From an uncultured Eubacteriales bacterium (GTDB lineage Bacteria > Bacillota > Clostridia > Lachnospirales > Lachnospiraceae): a stretch of DNA of 39,065 nt. The notes beneath the pieces are model-generated. The model did not search any database and had not been told where the DNA came from. It saw nothing but the letters and a program-made list of their open reading frames with translations. The number at the start of each line of letters is the position of its first letter. Positions within the stretch are counted from its first letter, which is position 1. Both the position numbers and the translations under genes were made by a program. Positions 31,723 through 39,065 of this stretch are shown one piece after another. The DNA is taken from NCBI GenBank assembly GCA_900314845.1, contig OMWV01000032.1:1-39065 (forward strand), given 5' to 3'.

Positions 31723-33363
31723 ATGATTCAGGCAGTCGGAGTGACCCTGAGAGTCGGGAAGAAGGCTCTGTTTGAAGATGTAAATATTAAGTTCACGGAA
31801 GGAAACTGCTATGGCATCATAGGCGCCAACGGGGCAGGAAAGTCCACATTTCTCAAGATATTATCCGGTCAGATAGAGACAAGCGCCGGCCAGGTCGTTA
31901 TCACGCCGGGCCAGAGGCTCTCCTTTCTGGAACAGGATCAGTACAAGTACGATGACAAGTCTGTGCTGGATACGGTGATCGGCGGCAATGAGCGCCTTTT
32001 GCAGGTCATGCAGGAGAAGGACGCTATCTACGCAAAAGAGGATTTCACAGAGGCAGACGGGATCAGGGCATCTGAGCTTGAAGCTGAATTTGCCGAGATG
32101 AACGGCTGGGAAGCCGAGGCGGATGCCGAGACCCTCTTAAACGGCCTTGGCATAGAGACTGACCTTCACCAGAAGATAATGGGAGAGCTGGAGGGTCCCC
32201 AGAAGGTCAAGGTCCTGCTGGCAAGAGCTCTTTTCGGCAGCCCGGATATCCTCCTCCTGGATGAGCCGACCAACCACCTGGATCTTGACGCCATCGCCTG
32301 GCTGGAAGAATTTCTCATAAATTTTGAAAATACGGTGATCGTCGTCTCCCATGACAGGTATTTCCTCAATAAGGTCTGCACCCATATCGCCGATATAGAC
32401 TACGGAAAGATCCAGCTCTACGCCGGCAATTATGACTTCTGGTATGAATCTTCCCAGCTGATGATCCGCCAGATGAAGGAAGCAAACAAGAAAAAGGAAG
32501 AGCAGATAAAGGAACTGAAAGAATTTATCGCCCGGTTTGCCGCAAATGCCAGCAAGTCCAGGCAGGCGACATCCAGGAAGAAGGCTCTGGAGAAGATAGA
32601 GCTGGACGAGATCCGGCCCTCCAGCCGCCGCTATCCTTATATAGCCTTTAAGCCGGACCGGGAAATCGGCAATGATATCCTGATGGTGGAGGATCTGACA
32701 AAGACGGTGAACGGGGTCAAGGTCCTGGACCATGTATCCTTTGTCGTCCAGCACGAGGACAAGATTGCTTTCGTGGGCGGGACGGAGCTTGCCAAGACTA
32801 CTCTCTTTCAGATCCTCATGGGGGAGATAGAGCCGGATGAGGGCAGCTTTAAGTGGGGAGTGACCACGAGCCAGGCCTATTTTCCCAGGGACAACAGCGG
32901 AATATTTGACCAGGACTGCACGATAACAGAATGGCTGGCTCAGTTTACAACTGTTAAGGATCCCTCCTACGTCCGCGGCTATCTGGGACGCATGCTTTTC
33001 CCGGGGGAGGACAGCATGAAGTCTGTCCGCGTCCTGTCCGGAGGGGAGAAGGTTCGCTGCCTTTTGTCCCGGATGATGATAAGCGGGGCAAATGTCCTTA
33101 TATTCGACGAGCCGACAAATCATCTGGATATGGAATCCATATCCGCCCTCAACGACGGCATGAAGGCATTTCCCGGCATAGAGCTCTTTGCCTGCCGTGA
33201 CCACGAGGTCGTGCAGACGACGGCCAACCGGATCATGGAATTTCTGCCGGACGGGTCTCTTATCGACAGGCGGATGACATACGATGAGTACCTGGAAAGC
33301 GACGCCATGGCCCGCAAGAGGATGGTTTATGTGATGTCAGAAGATGAGGAAAATGACAATTAA
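31723..33363 (+). CDS. ABC-F family ATPase, YkpA/YbiT-like
   Basis: A 546-residue soluble twin-ATPase protein of the ABC-F family, which acts on ribosomes. The first domain has Walker A GANGAGKST (residues 34-42) and Walker B LLLDEPTNHLD but a degenerate signature, LEGPQKVKV in place of LSGGQ. A charged linker (residues about 245-300) follows. The second domain has Walker A GGTELAKTT, in which the glycine before the lysine is alanine, a normal LSGGEKVRC signature and LIFDEPTNHLD. Its switch region reads CRDHE instead of SHDR. The YkpA subgroup is known for unusual motifs, so these may be ancestral. A role in translation or energy gating is inferred; antibiotic resistance is not indicated. Confidence 0.88.
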   Translation: MIQAVGVTLRVGKKALFEDVNIKFTEGNCYGIIGANGAGKSTFLKILSGQIETSAGQVVITPGQRLSFLEQDQYKYDDKSVLDTVIGGNERLLQVMQEKDAIYAKEDFTEADGIRASELEAEFAEMNGWEAEADAETLLNGLGIETDLHQKIMGELEGPQKVKVLLARALFGSPDILLLDEPTNHLDLDAIAWLEEFLINFENTVIVVSHDRYFLNKVCTHIADIDYGKIQLYAGNYDFWYESSQLMIRQMKEANKKKEEQIKELKEFIARFAANASKSRQATSRKKALEKIELDEIRPSSRRYPYIAFKPDREIGNDILMVEDLTKTVNGVKVLDHVSFVVQHEDKIAFVGGTELAKTTLFQILMGEIEPDEGSFKWGVTTSQAYFPRDNSGIFDQDCTITEWLAQFTTVKDPSYVRGYLGRMLFPGEDSMKSVRVLSGGEKVRCLLSRMMISGANVLIFDEPTNHLDMESISALNDGMKAFPGIELFACRDHEVVQTTANRIMEFLPDGSLIDRRMTYDEYLESDAMARKRMVYVMSEDEENDN

Positions 33364-33373
33364 GGAGGAGAGC

Positions 33374-34408
33374 ATGACTTATCAGGAAGTTCTGGAGAAT
33401 GCGAGAAAGCTTCTATATCCTAAGTGCAAGGTCTGTCCGGTGTGCAATGGCCGGGCATGCGCGGGTCAGGTGCCCGGCGTCGGCGGGATCGGATCCGGCC
33501 GGGCTTTCACCGTCTGCCGGGAATATCTGGATTCCATTTCCATTCCCCTGGATCCGGTCCACGAGCACTGGGAGGCGGATCCGTCGATAGAGCTCTTCGG
33601 CAGGAAGTTTTCCTATCCCTTTTTCATAGCCCCGATCGGAGGCATGCCTTTTAATTATACAGGCGCCCTGACGGAGGAGGAATACTGCCGGGCAACCGTC
33701 ATGGGAGCCCTGGAGAGCGGTATCCTGGCATTTACCGGGGACGGGCCTCTGGATGATTATTTTCCCTCCACCCTGCCTGTTATCCGGGAAGCGGGTGGAA
33801 CAGCGGTCTCAACGATAAAGCCCTGGGGTGATGTGAAGATAAAAGGCAGGATAGAGGATCTGGAGGAGACAGGCGTTCTGGCAATCGCCATGGACCTTGA
33901 TTCTGCAGCCCTGCGAAATCTGCGTTTAAAAGGCAAGCCGGCTTATACGAAATCTGTCGAAGAGCTGAAGTCTATCATCTCCTTCACAGGCAAGCCCTTC
34001 CTCATAAAGGGAGTCATGACGGCTAAGGCAGCTTTAAAATGTGCCCAGGCCGGGGCCTATGGCATTGTCATATCCAGCCATGGCGGGAGGATCCTGGAGG
34101 ATACGCCTGCGCCGGCTGCCATGATCACTGAGATCCGCCAGGCTGTCGGCAGCCATCTGAAGATATTTGTCGATGGGGGCATCCGCAGCGGAGGAGACGT
34201 TTTCAAGTGCCTGGCCCTCGGCGCCGACGCCGTGCTAATCGGCCGCCCGTACGCTATTGCAGCCTACGGCGGCAGGCAGGAAGGGGTAAAGCTCTATACG
34301 GAGAGAATCGCAGGCCAGCTTAAGGATGTCATGATGATGACGGATTGCAGGGATCTGAAGGATATCGATGCCGGTAAGATAAGATTCTCCGCATCCGGTA
34401 CGAATTAA
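33374..34408 (+). CDS. FMN-dependent alpha-hydroxy-acid dehydrogenase family protein
   Basis: A 344-residue TIM-barrel flavoprotein. The FMN-binding features include FFIAPIGGMPFN (residues 78-90), LIKGVMTAKAA near 213, SSHGGR near 235 and DGGIRSGGDVFKCLALGADAVLIGRP near 265-290. The active-site histidine is in SSHGG. A Cys-rich N-terminus (CKVCPVCNGRAC, residues 16-27) is characteristic of clostridial members and might bind metal. It could oxidise L-2-hydroxy acids or act on isopentenyl-type substrates. ATG 33374 follows an AAGGAGGAG site; an earlier in-frame ATG at 33344 lies inside the preceding gene and has no such site. It is probably cotranscribed with the ABC-F gene (10-base gap). Confidence 0.85.
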   Translation: MTYQEVLENARKLLYPKCKVCPVCNGRACAGQVPGVGGIGSGRAFTVCREYLDSISIPLDPVHEHWEADPSIELFGRKFSYPFFIAPIGGMPFNYTGALTEEEYCRATVMGALESGILAFTGDGPLDDYFPSTLPVIREAGGTAVSTIKPWGDVKIKGRIEDLEETGVLAIAMDLDSAALRNLRLKGKPAYTKSVEELKSIISFTGKPFLIKGVMTAKAALKCAQAGAYGIVISSHGGRILEDTPAPAAMITEIRQAVGSHLKIFVDGGIRSGGDVFKCLALGADAVLIGRPYAIAAYGGRQEGVKLYTERIAGQLKDVMMMTDCRDLKDIDAGKIRFSASGTN

Positions 34409-34409
34409 A

Positions 34410-35141
34410 ATGTTCTTTATCATATTAGCGGTTCTGGCAGCCATTTATGGCACCTGTGTTCAGAGTATTGGGCTGGGGGTAAGCTTTGGCCTTATCTGGT
34501 ATGGCCTGGCTGCCCTGTCTGCCTTCCATGCCTTCTCTCTTCGCCATGGCATATGGGCCGGCATCCCGGCGCCCTTGCGGATGATCTTTATCCTGATCAT
34601 TCTGGCAGGGTGTGCCGCCGTGGCTGCAACCTGGATCCTGATCGCGAAGAATTTTCACGATAAGGGTGAGAGGAATCTGGACTACATTATCGTCCTGGGC
34701 GCCCAGGTCCTGAAGACTGGGCCCAGCAGGTCCTTAAAGTCCCGCCTGGACAGCGCGGCAGCTTATCTGAAGGAGAATCCGAACACCATCTGCATTGTCT
34801 CCGGAGGGCAGGGCTTTAATGAGCCGGATTCGGAGGCCAGGGTCATGAAGGATTATCTTGTGGATACAGGGATTCCCCAGGAAAGGATCCTTACAGAGGA
34901 CCGGTCAGTGAACACGGCTCAAAATCTGGCTTTCAGCAAAAGATTATTGAAAGCCGGTGAGCACAGGATCGGCATCGTGACCAATGATTTCCACCTGTAC
35001 CGGGCTTTGAGGCTCGCTTCAAAGGCGGGATACAAAAATGTCACCGGGATCGCTGCCCCTTCGACTCCCTTTTATCTGCCAAACAATATGCTCAGAGAAA
35101 CGTTTGGGATCCTGAAAGACGCCCTGACAGGCGGCTTTTGA
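34410..35141 (+). CDS. YdcF/SanA-like DUF218 membrane protein
   Basis: A 243-residue protein with an N-terminal hydrophobic region (about three segments in residues 1-77) and a DUF218 domain from about residue 88. The domain shows IIVLGAQV, SGGQG, SEARVMKDYL and the late TNDFHLYRA motif typical of YdcF, SanA and ElyC proteins. Such proteins have roles in envelope integrity or bind S-adenosylmethionine (YdcF). It starts one base after the stop of the preceding gene, which suggests translational coupling despite a weak binding site. Confidence 0.82.
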   Translation: MFFIILAVLAAIYGTCVQSIGLGVSFGLIWYGLAALSAFHAFSLRHGIWAGIPAPLRMIFILIILAGCAAVAATWILIAKNFHDKGERNLDYIIVLGAQVLKTGPSRSLKSRLDSAAAYLKENPNTICIVSGGQGFNEPDSEARVMKDYLVDTGIPQERILTEDRSVNTAQNLAFSKRLLKAGEHRIGIVTNDFHLYRALRLASKAGYKNVTGIAAPSTPFYLPNNMLRETFGILKDALTGGF

Positions 35142-35227
35142 AACCGCCGGGTGAACAGTTTTGTGAAAAAGGACACAGAAACTTCACAAAAGCTCCTCAT
35201 TTCAGACACAGAAGGGGAGTATATTTT

Positions 35228-35324
35228 GAAAATGTAAGGAGCGATGAACCTTACAGCAAAATGTGTTTTTCTTTTTCATAATTAAAGCCAGCCGGAACGA
35301 AACGGCTGGCTCCTCCCTTTTTAT
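35228..35324 (+). ncRNA. Repeated structured element, copy 2 (putative sRNA with intrinsic terminator)
   Basis: Second copy of the element at 2941-3034. Hairpin 1 pairs GTAAGG (35234-35239) with CCTTAC (35249-35254). The linker AAAATGTGTTTTTC is identical in both copies. Hairpin 2 pairs AGCCAGCCG (35286-35294) with CGGCTGGCT (35303-35311) and is followed by CCTCCCTTTTTAT. The stem bases are kept while the loop of hairpin 2 differs, which favours RNA structure. A TATATT at 35220-35225 sits 9 bases before hairpin 1, as in the first copy. Weaker similarity extends back to 35168. Confidence 0.5.
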
Positions 35325-35340
35325 GGGAGTTTTTTTTGCC
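35286..35340 (+). terminator. Rho-independent terminator upstream of the TetR gene
   Basis: Nine-base-pair stem 35286-35294 / 35303-35311 with CTCCCTTTTTAT; a second T-run (35331-35338) follows. It terminates the YdcF-side transcript and the putative small RNA. Confidence 0.75.
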
Positions 35341-35368
35341 CTGCCGGTCAGTTTCCGGAGTAATCGGG

Positions 35369-35420
35369 TTGACAGACGGAAATGAACAAAGTATAATGAA
35401 CGTAATATAACATATGTTAT
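35369..35420 (+). promoter_or_regulatory. Promoter and palindromic operator of the TetR operon
   Basis: A consensus promoter: TTGACA (35369-35374), 17-base spacer, TATAAT (35392-35397). Ten bases later is a perfect 14-base palindrome, ATAACATATGTTAT (35407-35420), covering the expected transcription start. This is the standard arrangement for autorepression by a TetR-family protein. Confidence 0.8.
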
Positions 35421-35442
35421 TAATATGTACGGAGGATAAATT

Positions 35443-36006
35443 ATGCCGCCAAAACCGAAGATTACGAAAGATATGATCCTTGACGCTTCTTTCGAAATCG
35501 TCAGGGAGCAGGGACATGAGATGTTGAATGTCAGGGCGATCGCAGCAAAACTCAAATGTTCCACGCAGCCTGTTATGTATAATTTCAAGACGATCGAAGA
35601 AATCCGAACACAGACCTATAAACGGGCAGATGAGTATCACAGCGCTTATATTATGCCCAGGGGAAAGAGCTGCGATGATCCTCTGCTGGAACTGGGTATG
35701 AATTATATCCGTTTCGGTTATGAGGAGAAAAATCTCTTTCGCTTTCTGTTTCAGACGAACAGCTTTGCCGGATTTAATGTGAATGATCTGATGTCAGATC
35801 CGGGAGCAGGGAGTATACGGAATATGATCTCATCTGCCTTCGGCTGTTCGGATGACGCGGCAAAGGCCATTTTCTTTGACCTCTTTGTTTCGGCACATGG
35901 AATATCAAGTCTTCTTGCCAATAATGCGATGAAATATGAGGAAGATACTTTCCGGAGTGCCTTGGAGAACACTTATAAAAATCTGACAGACCATGGAGAA
36001 GCGTAA
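35443..36006 (+). CDS. TetR family transcriptional regulator
   Basis: A 187-residue TetR-type regulator with the N-terminal helix-turn-helix at residues about 10-55 (ILDASFEIVREQG, then VRAIAAKL and a recognition helix ending QPVMYNF). The C-terminal half is the ligand-binding and dimerisation domain. The ATG follows GGAGG by 8 bases. A consensus promoter with an overlapping 14-base palindrome lies just upstream, so it probably represses its own operon, which includes the CPBP protease and perhaps the patatin gene. Confidence 0.88.
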   Translation: MPPKPKITKDMILDASFEIVREQGHEMLNVRAIAAKLKCSTQPVMYNFKTIEEIRTQTYKRADEYHSAYIMPRGKSCDDPLLELGMNYIRFGYEEKNLFRFLFQTNSFAGFNVNDLMSDPGAGSIRNMISSAFGCSDDAAKAIFFDLFVSAHGISSLLANNAMKYEEDTFRSALENTYKNLTDHGEA

Positions 36007-36732
36007 ATGAGAAGATTATATGAGAAAAATGAGCTGTTTTTTGCTTTGTTCTGGATCATCGTTTACTGCCTTGTCTCTATTCCCATAAGAGGCACATTCG
36101 GCGACGGCAGCGGATGGATGACCATCGCCTTGCTGGCAATAGCGGTCTCCATCACTGCGTTCATTAAGAAGAACAGTCTGCAGGAAAAATATGGACTGAC
36201 CGGCTGGCCGTCTTCTTCTGGAAGATATCTGCTTTTTATCCCTATGTGGATATTGGCGACCGGGAATCTGTGGGATGGCGTCGGAATAGCTTACAGCGGG
36301 GTGAACCAGGTATATGCGGTTGTATCCATGCTGCTGATCAGTTACATAGAGGAAGTGATCTTCAGAGGATTTTTATTCAAGGCGCTTATCCCGAGGGACG
36401 GCCTGAAAATTGCAGTCATTATTTCCTCTGTAACGTTCGGGATTGGCCATATTGTTAATCTATTCGCCGGTCAGGCAAGCCTGGAAGCTGTTGCGACCGT
36501 GTTCTTTGCGATAGCCTGGGGTTTCATTTTTACATTTGTTTTTTATAAAAGCGGCAGCCTTTGGCCGGGAATCATTGCCCACGGTCTGGTGGACGCATTT
36601 TCAAAATTCGCCAGGGATCCTGAGAGCCATGCCATTACTGCCATGGATTGGTCCTATATCGGTGCGACGATCCTGACGGCGATCTTATATGGTCTTTATC
36701 TATCCCGGCTGGCTGATGAGGGTAACGATTGA
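36007..36732 (+). CDS. CPBP family intramembrane metalloprotease
   Basis: A 241-residue membrane protein with about seven hydrophobic segments and the CPBP (Abi/Rce1-like) signatures: EEVIFRG with E115, E116 and R120, H148 in FGIGHIVN and H192 in AHGLVDAF. These residues form the metal site of the family. Members process prenylated proteins or peptides or give self-immunity to bacteriocins. It begins immediately after the TetR stop codon (TAA ATG), so it is cotranscribed and translationally coupled, and presumably under TetR control. Confidence 0.88.
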   Translation: MRRLYEKNELFFALFWIIVYCLVSIPIRGTFGDGSGWMTIALLAIAVSITAFIKKNSLQEKYGLTGWPSSSGRYLLFIPMWILATGNLWDGVGIAYSGVNQVYAVVSMLLISYIEEVIFRGFLFKALIPRDGLKIAVIISSVTFGIGHIVNLFAGQASLEAVATVFFAIAWGFIFTFVFYKSGSLWPGIIAHGLVDAFSKFARDPESHAITAMDWSYIGATILTAILYGLYLSRLADEGND

Positions 36733-36759
36733 TCAGTGTTTTTTTAGAAGGAGAGATAT

Positions 36760-37770
36760 ATGAACAGGAAAATAAAGGCAGGGGCAGCCTTTGCTGCTGC
36801 GGCGGCCGGCCTTGCATACTACGAGAAGAAGATAAAGCATAAGTCCTATTCCGACATGGCTTCTCTGCCCAGGGGCAGAGCTTCGGATCATATAACGCCG
36901 GGCTGTCTTGCCATAGAGGGCGGATCGCTGCGGGGCATCTACAGTGCCGGCGTTCTGGACGCTTTGATGATCCATGACCTGAATCTGCAGACAGTCATCG
37001 GAGTTTCAGCAGGTGCCATGGACGCTTTTAATTATGTGAGCGGGCAGATAGGACGGACGGTCCGTTTCAACCTGAGCAACCGCTATAATCAGCGCTATGT
37101 AGGGTTGGGCGCTTATATTGAGAATCTCAGCCCTTTCGGCTTTGAATATGCTTTCCACAGCAAGACGAATGTGGAGGATTTTGATGCTAAACGCTTTTAC
37201 AGGCCGGAGAGAAATCTTGTAGCCGTGGCGACGAATATTAAGACCGGCAGGCCGGAGTATTTTTCCAAGGGAAAGACCAGGGACATCTTTGAGGCCATCC
37301 GGGCTTCCTCCTCTATGCCTCTGTTGTCCGCACCTGTGGCCATAGACGGTCAGCATTATCTGGATGGTGGCTGCAGTGTGAATATCCCTTACCAGTGGGC
37401 CCTGGACAATGATTTTGCCAACATCGTGGTCATCCGCACCCGTGCCCGGGATTACCGCAAATGTGAAAACGGCTGCCCCAAGGAGGCGAATCCGAAGATG
37501 GAGCAGATGGAGCGCAGACTTTATGGGCGCCATCCCGAATTTCTCCGCGCCCTGCAGGAGTCGGATGCCCGCTATGACAGGGAGTGCGAGGATCTGCTTC
37601 GGCTTGAAAGGGAAGGGCGCATCTTTGTGATCGCTCCTTCTGTGGAGCCCACGGTAACCCGCCTGGAGAGGGATCTGGAGAAGCTGGGGGAACTCTACTG
37701 GCTGGGCTTTCATGATACGGAAGCTCAATTGGAAGATCTGAAGGCCTACCTGTCCCGGAATTGTTCCTGA
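36760..37770 (+). CDS. Patatin-like phospholipase family protein
   Basis: A 336-residue patatin-type lipid acyl hydrolase. The oxyanion loop reads EGGSLRG (residues 53-59), the nucleophile is S83 in GVSAGA and the catalytic aspartate is D202 in LDGGCS, giving a complete Ser-Asp dyad. An Ala-rich N-terminal stretch (residues 7-20) before a lysine-rich segment could be a membrane anchor. Bacterial relatives (RssA/YjjU-like) have unknown substrates. It starts 27 bases after the CPBP gene with a GAAGGAGAG site and is probably in the same operon. Confidence 0.88.
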   Translation: MNRKIKAGAAFAAAAAGLAYYEKKIKHKSYSDMASLPRGRASDHITPGCLAIEGGSLRGIYSAGVLDALMIHDLNLQTVIGVSAGAMDAFNYVSGQIGRTVRFNLSNRYNQRYVGLGAYIENLSPFGFEYAFHSKTNVEDFDAKRFYRPERNLVAVATNIKTGRPEYFSKGKTRDIFEAIRASSSMPLLSAPVAIDGQHYLDGGCSVNIPYQWALDNDFANIVVIRTRARDYRKCENGCPKEANPKMEQMERRLYGRHPEFLRALQESDARYDRECEDLLRLEREGRIFVIAPSVEPTVTRLERDLEKLGELYWLGFHDTEAQLEDLKAYLSRNCS

Positions 37771-37790
37771 ATTTATACGCGGACAGGGGA

Positions 37791-37819
37791 TTGACGAACC
37801 CCGGCAATGTTGGTAAGAT
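37791..37819 (+). promoter_or_regulatory. Promoter of the riboswitch-controlled antiporter gene
   Basis: TTGACG (37791-37796), a 17-base spacer and TAAGAT (37814-37819) with an upstream TGG extension. The start is expected near 37826, exactly where the aptamer begins. Confidence 0.7.
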
Positions 37820-37825
37820 ATTTGT

Positions 37826-37925
37826 AATAAAGGGAGTAGTTGATGCGGCTCTGGCCGCATTTGCAGGGTCGTCAGTACAATCTTTCGGGATTCGGTCCTG
37901 TGATGAGATATAACGAGACTTTATT
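37826..37925 (+). promoter_or_regulatory. yybP-ykoY (manganese-sensing) riboswitch aptamer
   Basis: The region shows the class landmarks in order: P1 5' strand AATAAAG with GGGAGTAG (37826-37838), a GC-rich hairpin GATGCGGC/GCCGCAT (37842-37860), GGTCGTCAGTAC (37868-37878), CGGTCCTGTGATGAG (37893-37907) and the closing GAGACTTTATT (37915-37925), whose CTTTATT pairs with AATAAAG. Known members sense Mn2+ and control cation exporters, TerC and MntP proteins. The downstream gene is a cation antiporter, which fits. P1 3' bases are also part of the terminator, so ligand binding should permit transcription. Confidence 0.88.
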
Positions 37926-37954
37926 GTGCATGGCACAATAATGTCTCTTTTTTT
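37915..37954 (+). terminator. Riboswitch-controlled terminator
   Basis: GAGAC-T-TTATTGTGC (37915-37929) pairs with GCACAATAA-T-GTCTC (37933-37947), followed by seven T. Its 5' arm overlaps the P1 3' strand of the aptamer (37919-37925), giving mutually exclusive structures. Confidence 0.85.
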
Positions 37955-37990
37955 AACGGTTGACAGCATATTTTAAGGAGGAGGACAAGT

Positions 37991-38923
37991 ATGGATATTG
38001 TGATACAGCTTCTTTGGCTTGCACTAGGCTTTTTTCTGCTGGTAAAGGGCGCCGACTGGTTTGTTGACGGCGCCGCGGGACTGGCGGAGAAATTTGGCAT
38101 CCCCCAGCTCGTGATCGGGCTTACCATCGTCGCTATGGGAACATCCGCGCCTGAGGCGGCGGTCAGTATAACGGCTGCAATTGCCGGGAACGCGGATATC
38201 ACGATCGGGAATGTTGTGGGCAGCAATATCCTCAACATTTTGCTGATCCTTGGTGTCGCTTCAACTATTACCCCTCTGGCGGTAGCCAGGTCGACGGTAA
38301 AATATGAGATCCCCTTTGTGATCATCGTGTCATTCCTCCTGCTTGTCCTTGGCCTGGACGGAACAGTTTCCCGGCTGGATTCCATAGCCCTCATCGCGGC
38401 ATTTATCCTTTACCTTGTCTATCTTTTCCGTCTGACAAAGGAGAAGGAAAAGGAACCGGAACTGGTTCCTGCGAAAAGGATGTCGATTCCCAAGGCTCTG
38501 ATCCTGCTTGTCATCGGGCTTGTCATGATCATAGGAGGAAGTCATTTTGTTGTCGATGCTGCTTCCTATATCGCGACTGCCATGGGCGTGAGCCAGAGAC
38601 TGATCGGACTCACGATCGTTGCCTTTGGAACCTCTCTGCCGGAGCTTGTCACCTCCGTGGCGGCAGCCCGCAAGAAGAATGCGGACATAGCGATCGGGAA
38701 TATTGTCGGATCCAACATCTTCAATATTCTCTTTGTAACCGGCATTACCGCGGCGATCATTCCGGTACCCTTCTCACCCGCCTTTATCCCGGATACGCTG
38801 ATTGCCGCCGGCGCAGCAGCTCTGCTGCTGGCCGGATGCCTCCTGCACAAATCGCTGATACGGCGCACTGGCGTGAGCATGCTTATCGCATATGCCGTGT
38901 ATTTTGGATATTCTCTGATGTGA
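37991..38923 (+). CDS. Calcium/sodium antiporter family protein (YrbG-like)
   Basis: A 310-residue membrane protein with about ten helices and the two inverted alpha repeats of the Ca2+/cation antiporter superfamily: MGTSAPEAAVS and GNVVGSNILNI in the first half, FGTSLPELVTS and GNIVGSNIFNI in the second. The glutamates in the PE motifs bind the cation. The manganese riboswitch upstream suggests that in this organism the protein expels Mn2+ (or Ca2+ with Mn2+) when manganese is high. The ATG follows an AAGGAGGAGG site. The last 140 bases of the window after it hold no gene that I can support. Confidence 0.9.
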   Translation: MDIVIQLLWLALGFFLLVKGADWFVDGAAGLAEKFGIPQLVIGLTIVAMGTSAPEAAVSITAAIAGNADITIGNVVGSNILNILLILGVASTITPLAVARSTVKYEIPFVIIVSFLLLVLGLDGTVSRLDSIALIAAFILYLVYLFRLTKEKEKEPELVPAKRMSIPKALILLVIGLVMIIGGSHFVVDAASYIATAMGVSQRLIGLTIVAFGTSLPELVTSVAAARKKNADIAIGNIVGSNIFNILFVTGITAAIIPVPFSPAFIPDTLIAAGAAALLLAGCLLHKSLIRRTGVSMLIAYAVYFGYSLM

Positions 38924-39065
38924 CAGGCTATTCTCTTTCCTGCAGGGAGGGAATTCTGTTATACTTGATATAAAAAGAAGCATTCCTGTTAGGTAACAAA
39001 TAGCGGATTTGCAAAAAAAGAGTACCTACCATAGAATAAAGTTGTTAACCGACCAAAGTTATACA

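Noticed and set aside
32137-33204. 355-codon open frame antisense to the ABC-F gene
   Set aside because: Fully within a confident ABC-F coding region on the other strand and without any start signal.
33374-34408. Functional link between the alpha-hydroxy-acid dehydrogenase family protein and the 2-hydroxyacyl-CoA locus
   Set aside because: It is 3.4 kb away behind a terminator and separate promoters and is coupled to the ABC-F gene; family specificity is too broad to claim a shared pathway.
38924-39065. Gene start or promoter at the right edge
   Set aside because: AT-rich sequence with -10-like words but no open frame or clear promoter pair before the window ends.

Overview
The window looks like a chromosomal stretch from an anaerobic, low-to-mid GC Firmicute of the class Clostridia, probably Lachnospiraceae-like. 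The assignment rests on gene content (a hadAIBC-type 2-hydroxyacyl-CoA dehydratase operon, PucR and LysR regulators, an FMN-binding NapH-like protein, a DUF1846 protein, an ABC-F protein), strong Shine-Dalgarno sites, frequent TTG/GTG starts and intrinsic terminators. No rRNA, tRNA, CRISPR array, insertion sequence or phage gene was seen. No species can be named from the sequence alone.

Region 1 (1-3034) holds a histidine phosphatase, a broken NapH-like iron-sulfur membrane gene, a small glutaredoxin-like protein and an AbgA-like M20 amidohydrolase. It ends with a short structured element that recurs almost unchanged at 35.2 kb.

Region 2 (3175-17714) is a catabolic locus. A PucR-type regulator is followed by two successive multi-component FAD/iron-sulfur dehydrogenase modules of the HcnABC / opine oxidase / archaeal dye-linked proline dehydrogenase type. 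In the first module the pyridine-redox subunit and the 2x[4Fe-4S] ferredoxin are fused; in the second they are separate genes. Downstream lie a YqhD/butanol-dehydrogenase-like alcohol dehydrogenase, a cytidylate-kinase-like protein, a second iron-type alcohol dehydrogenase, a 64-residue membrane protein, an NCS1-family permease and an aldehyde dehydrogenase. The layout suggests uptake of a small N-containing compound, oxidation at a C-N bond, and oxidation or reduction of the released aldehyde. The substrate is unknown.

Region 3 (17917-19968) holds a membrane iron-sulfur protein fused to an extracellular FMN-binding domain, with an internal lipobox, and an unusual Cys-rich / Ser-Tyr-Gly-repeat / acidic-tail protein of unknown function.

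Region 4 (19997-29974) is a 2-hydroxy acid dehydration and reduction locus: a divergent acyl-CoA dehydrogenase, two different SLC13-type anion permeases flanking a LysR regulator, then type III CoA-transferase, dehydratase activator and both dehydratase subunits. A 17-base sequence containing a LysR-type T-N11-A box occurs upstream of both the acyl-CoA dehydrogenase and the second permease, which suggests one regulon. No 2-hydroxyacid dehydrogenase or Etf gene is adjacent, so the hydroxy acid is probably imported.

Region 5 (30132-39065) is mixed housekeeping and accessory content: DUF1846 protein, ABC-F ATPase, FMN-dependent alpha-hydroxy-acid dehydrogenase family protein, YdcF-like membrane protein, a TetR/CPBP protease/patatin group with a clear promoter and palindromic operator, and a Ca2+/Na+ antiporter-family gene preceded by a yybP-ykoY (manganese) riboswitch with its own promoter and overlapping terminator.
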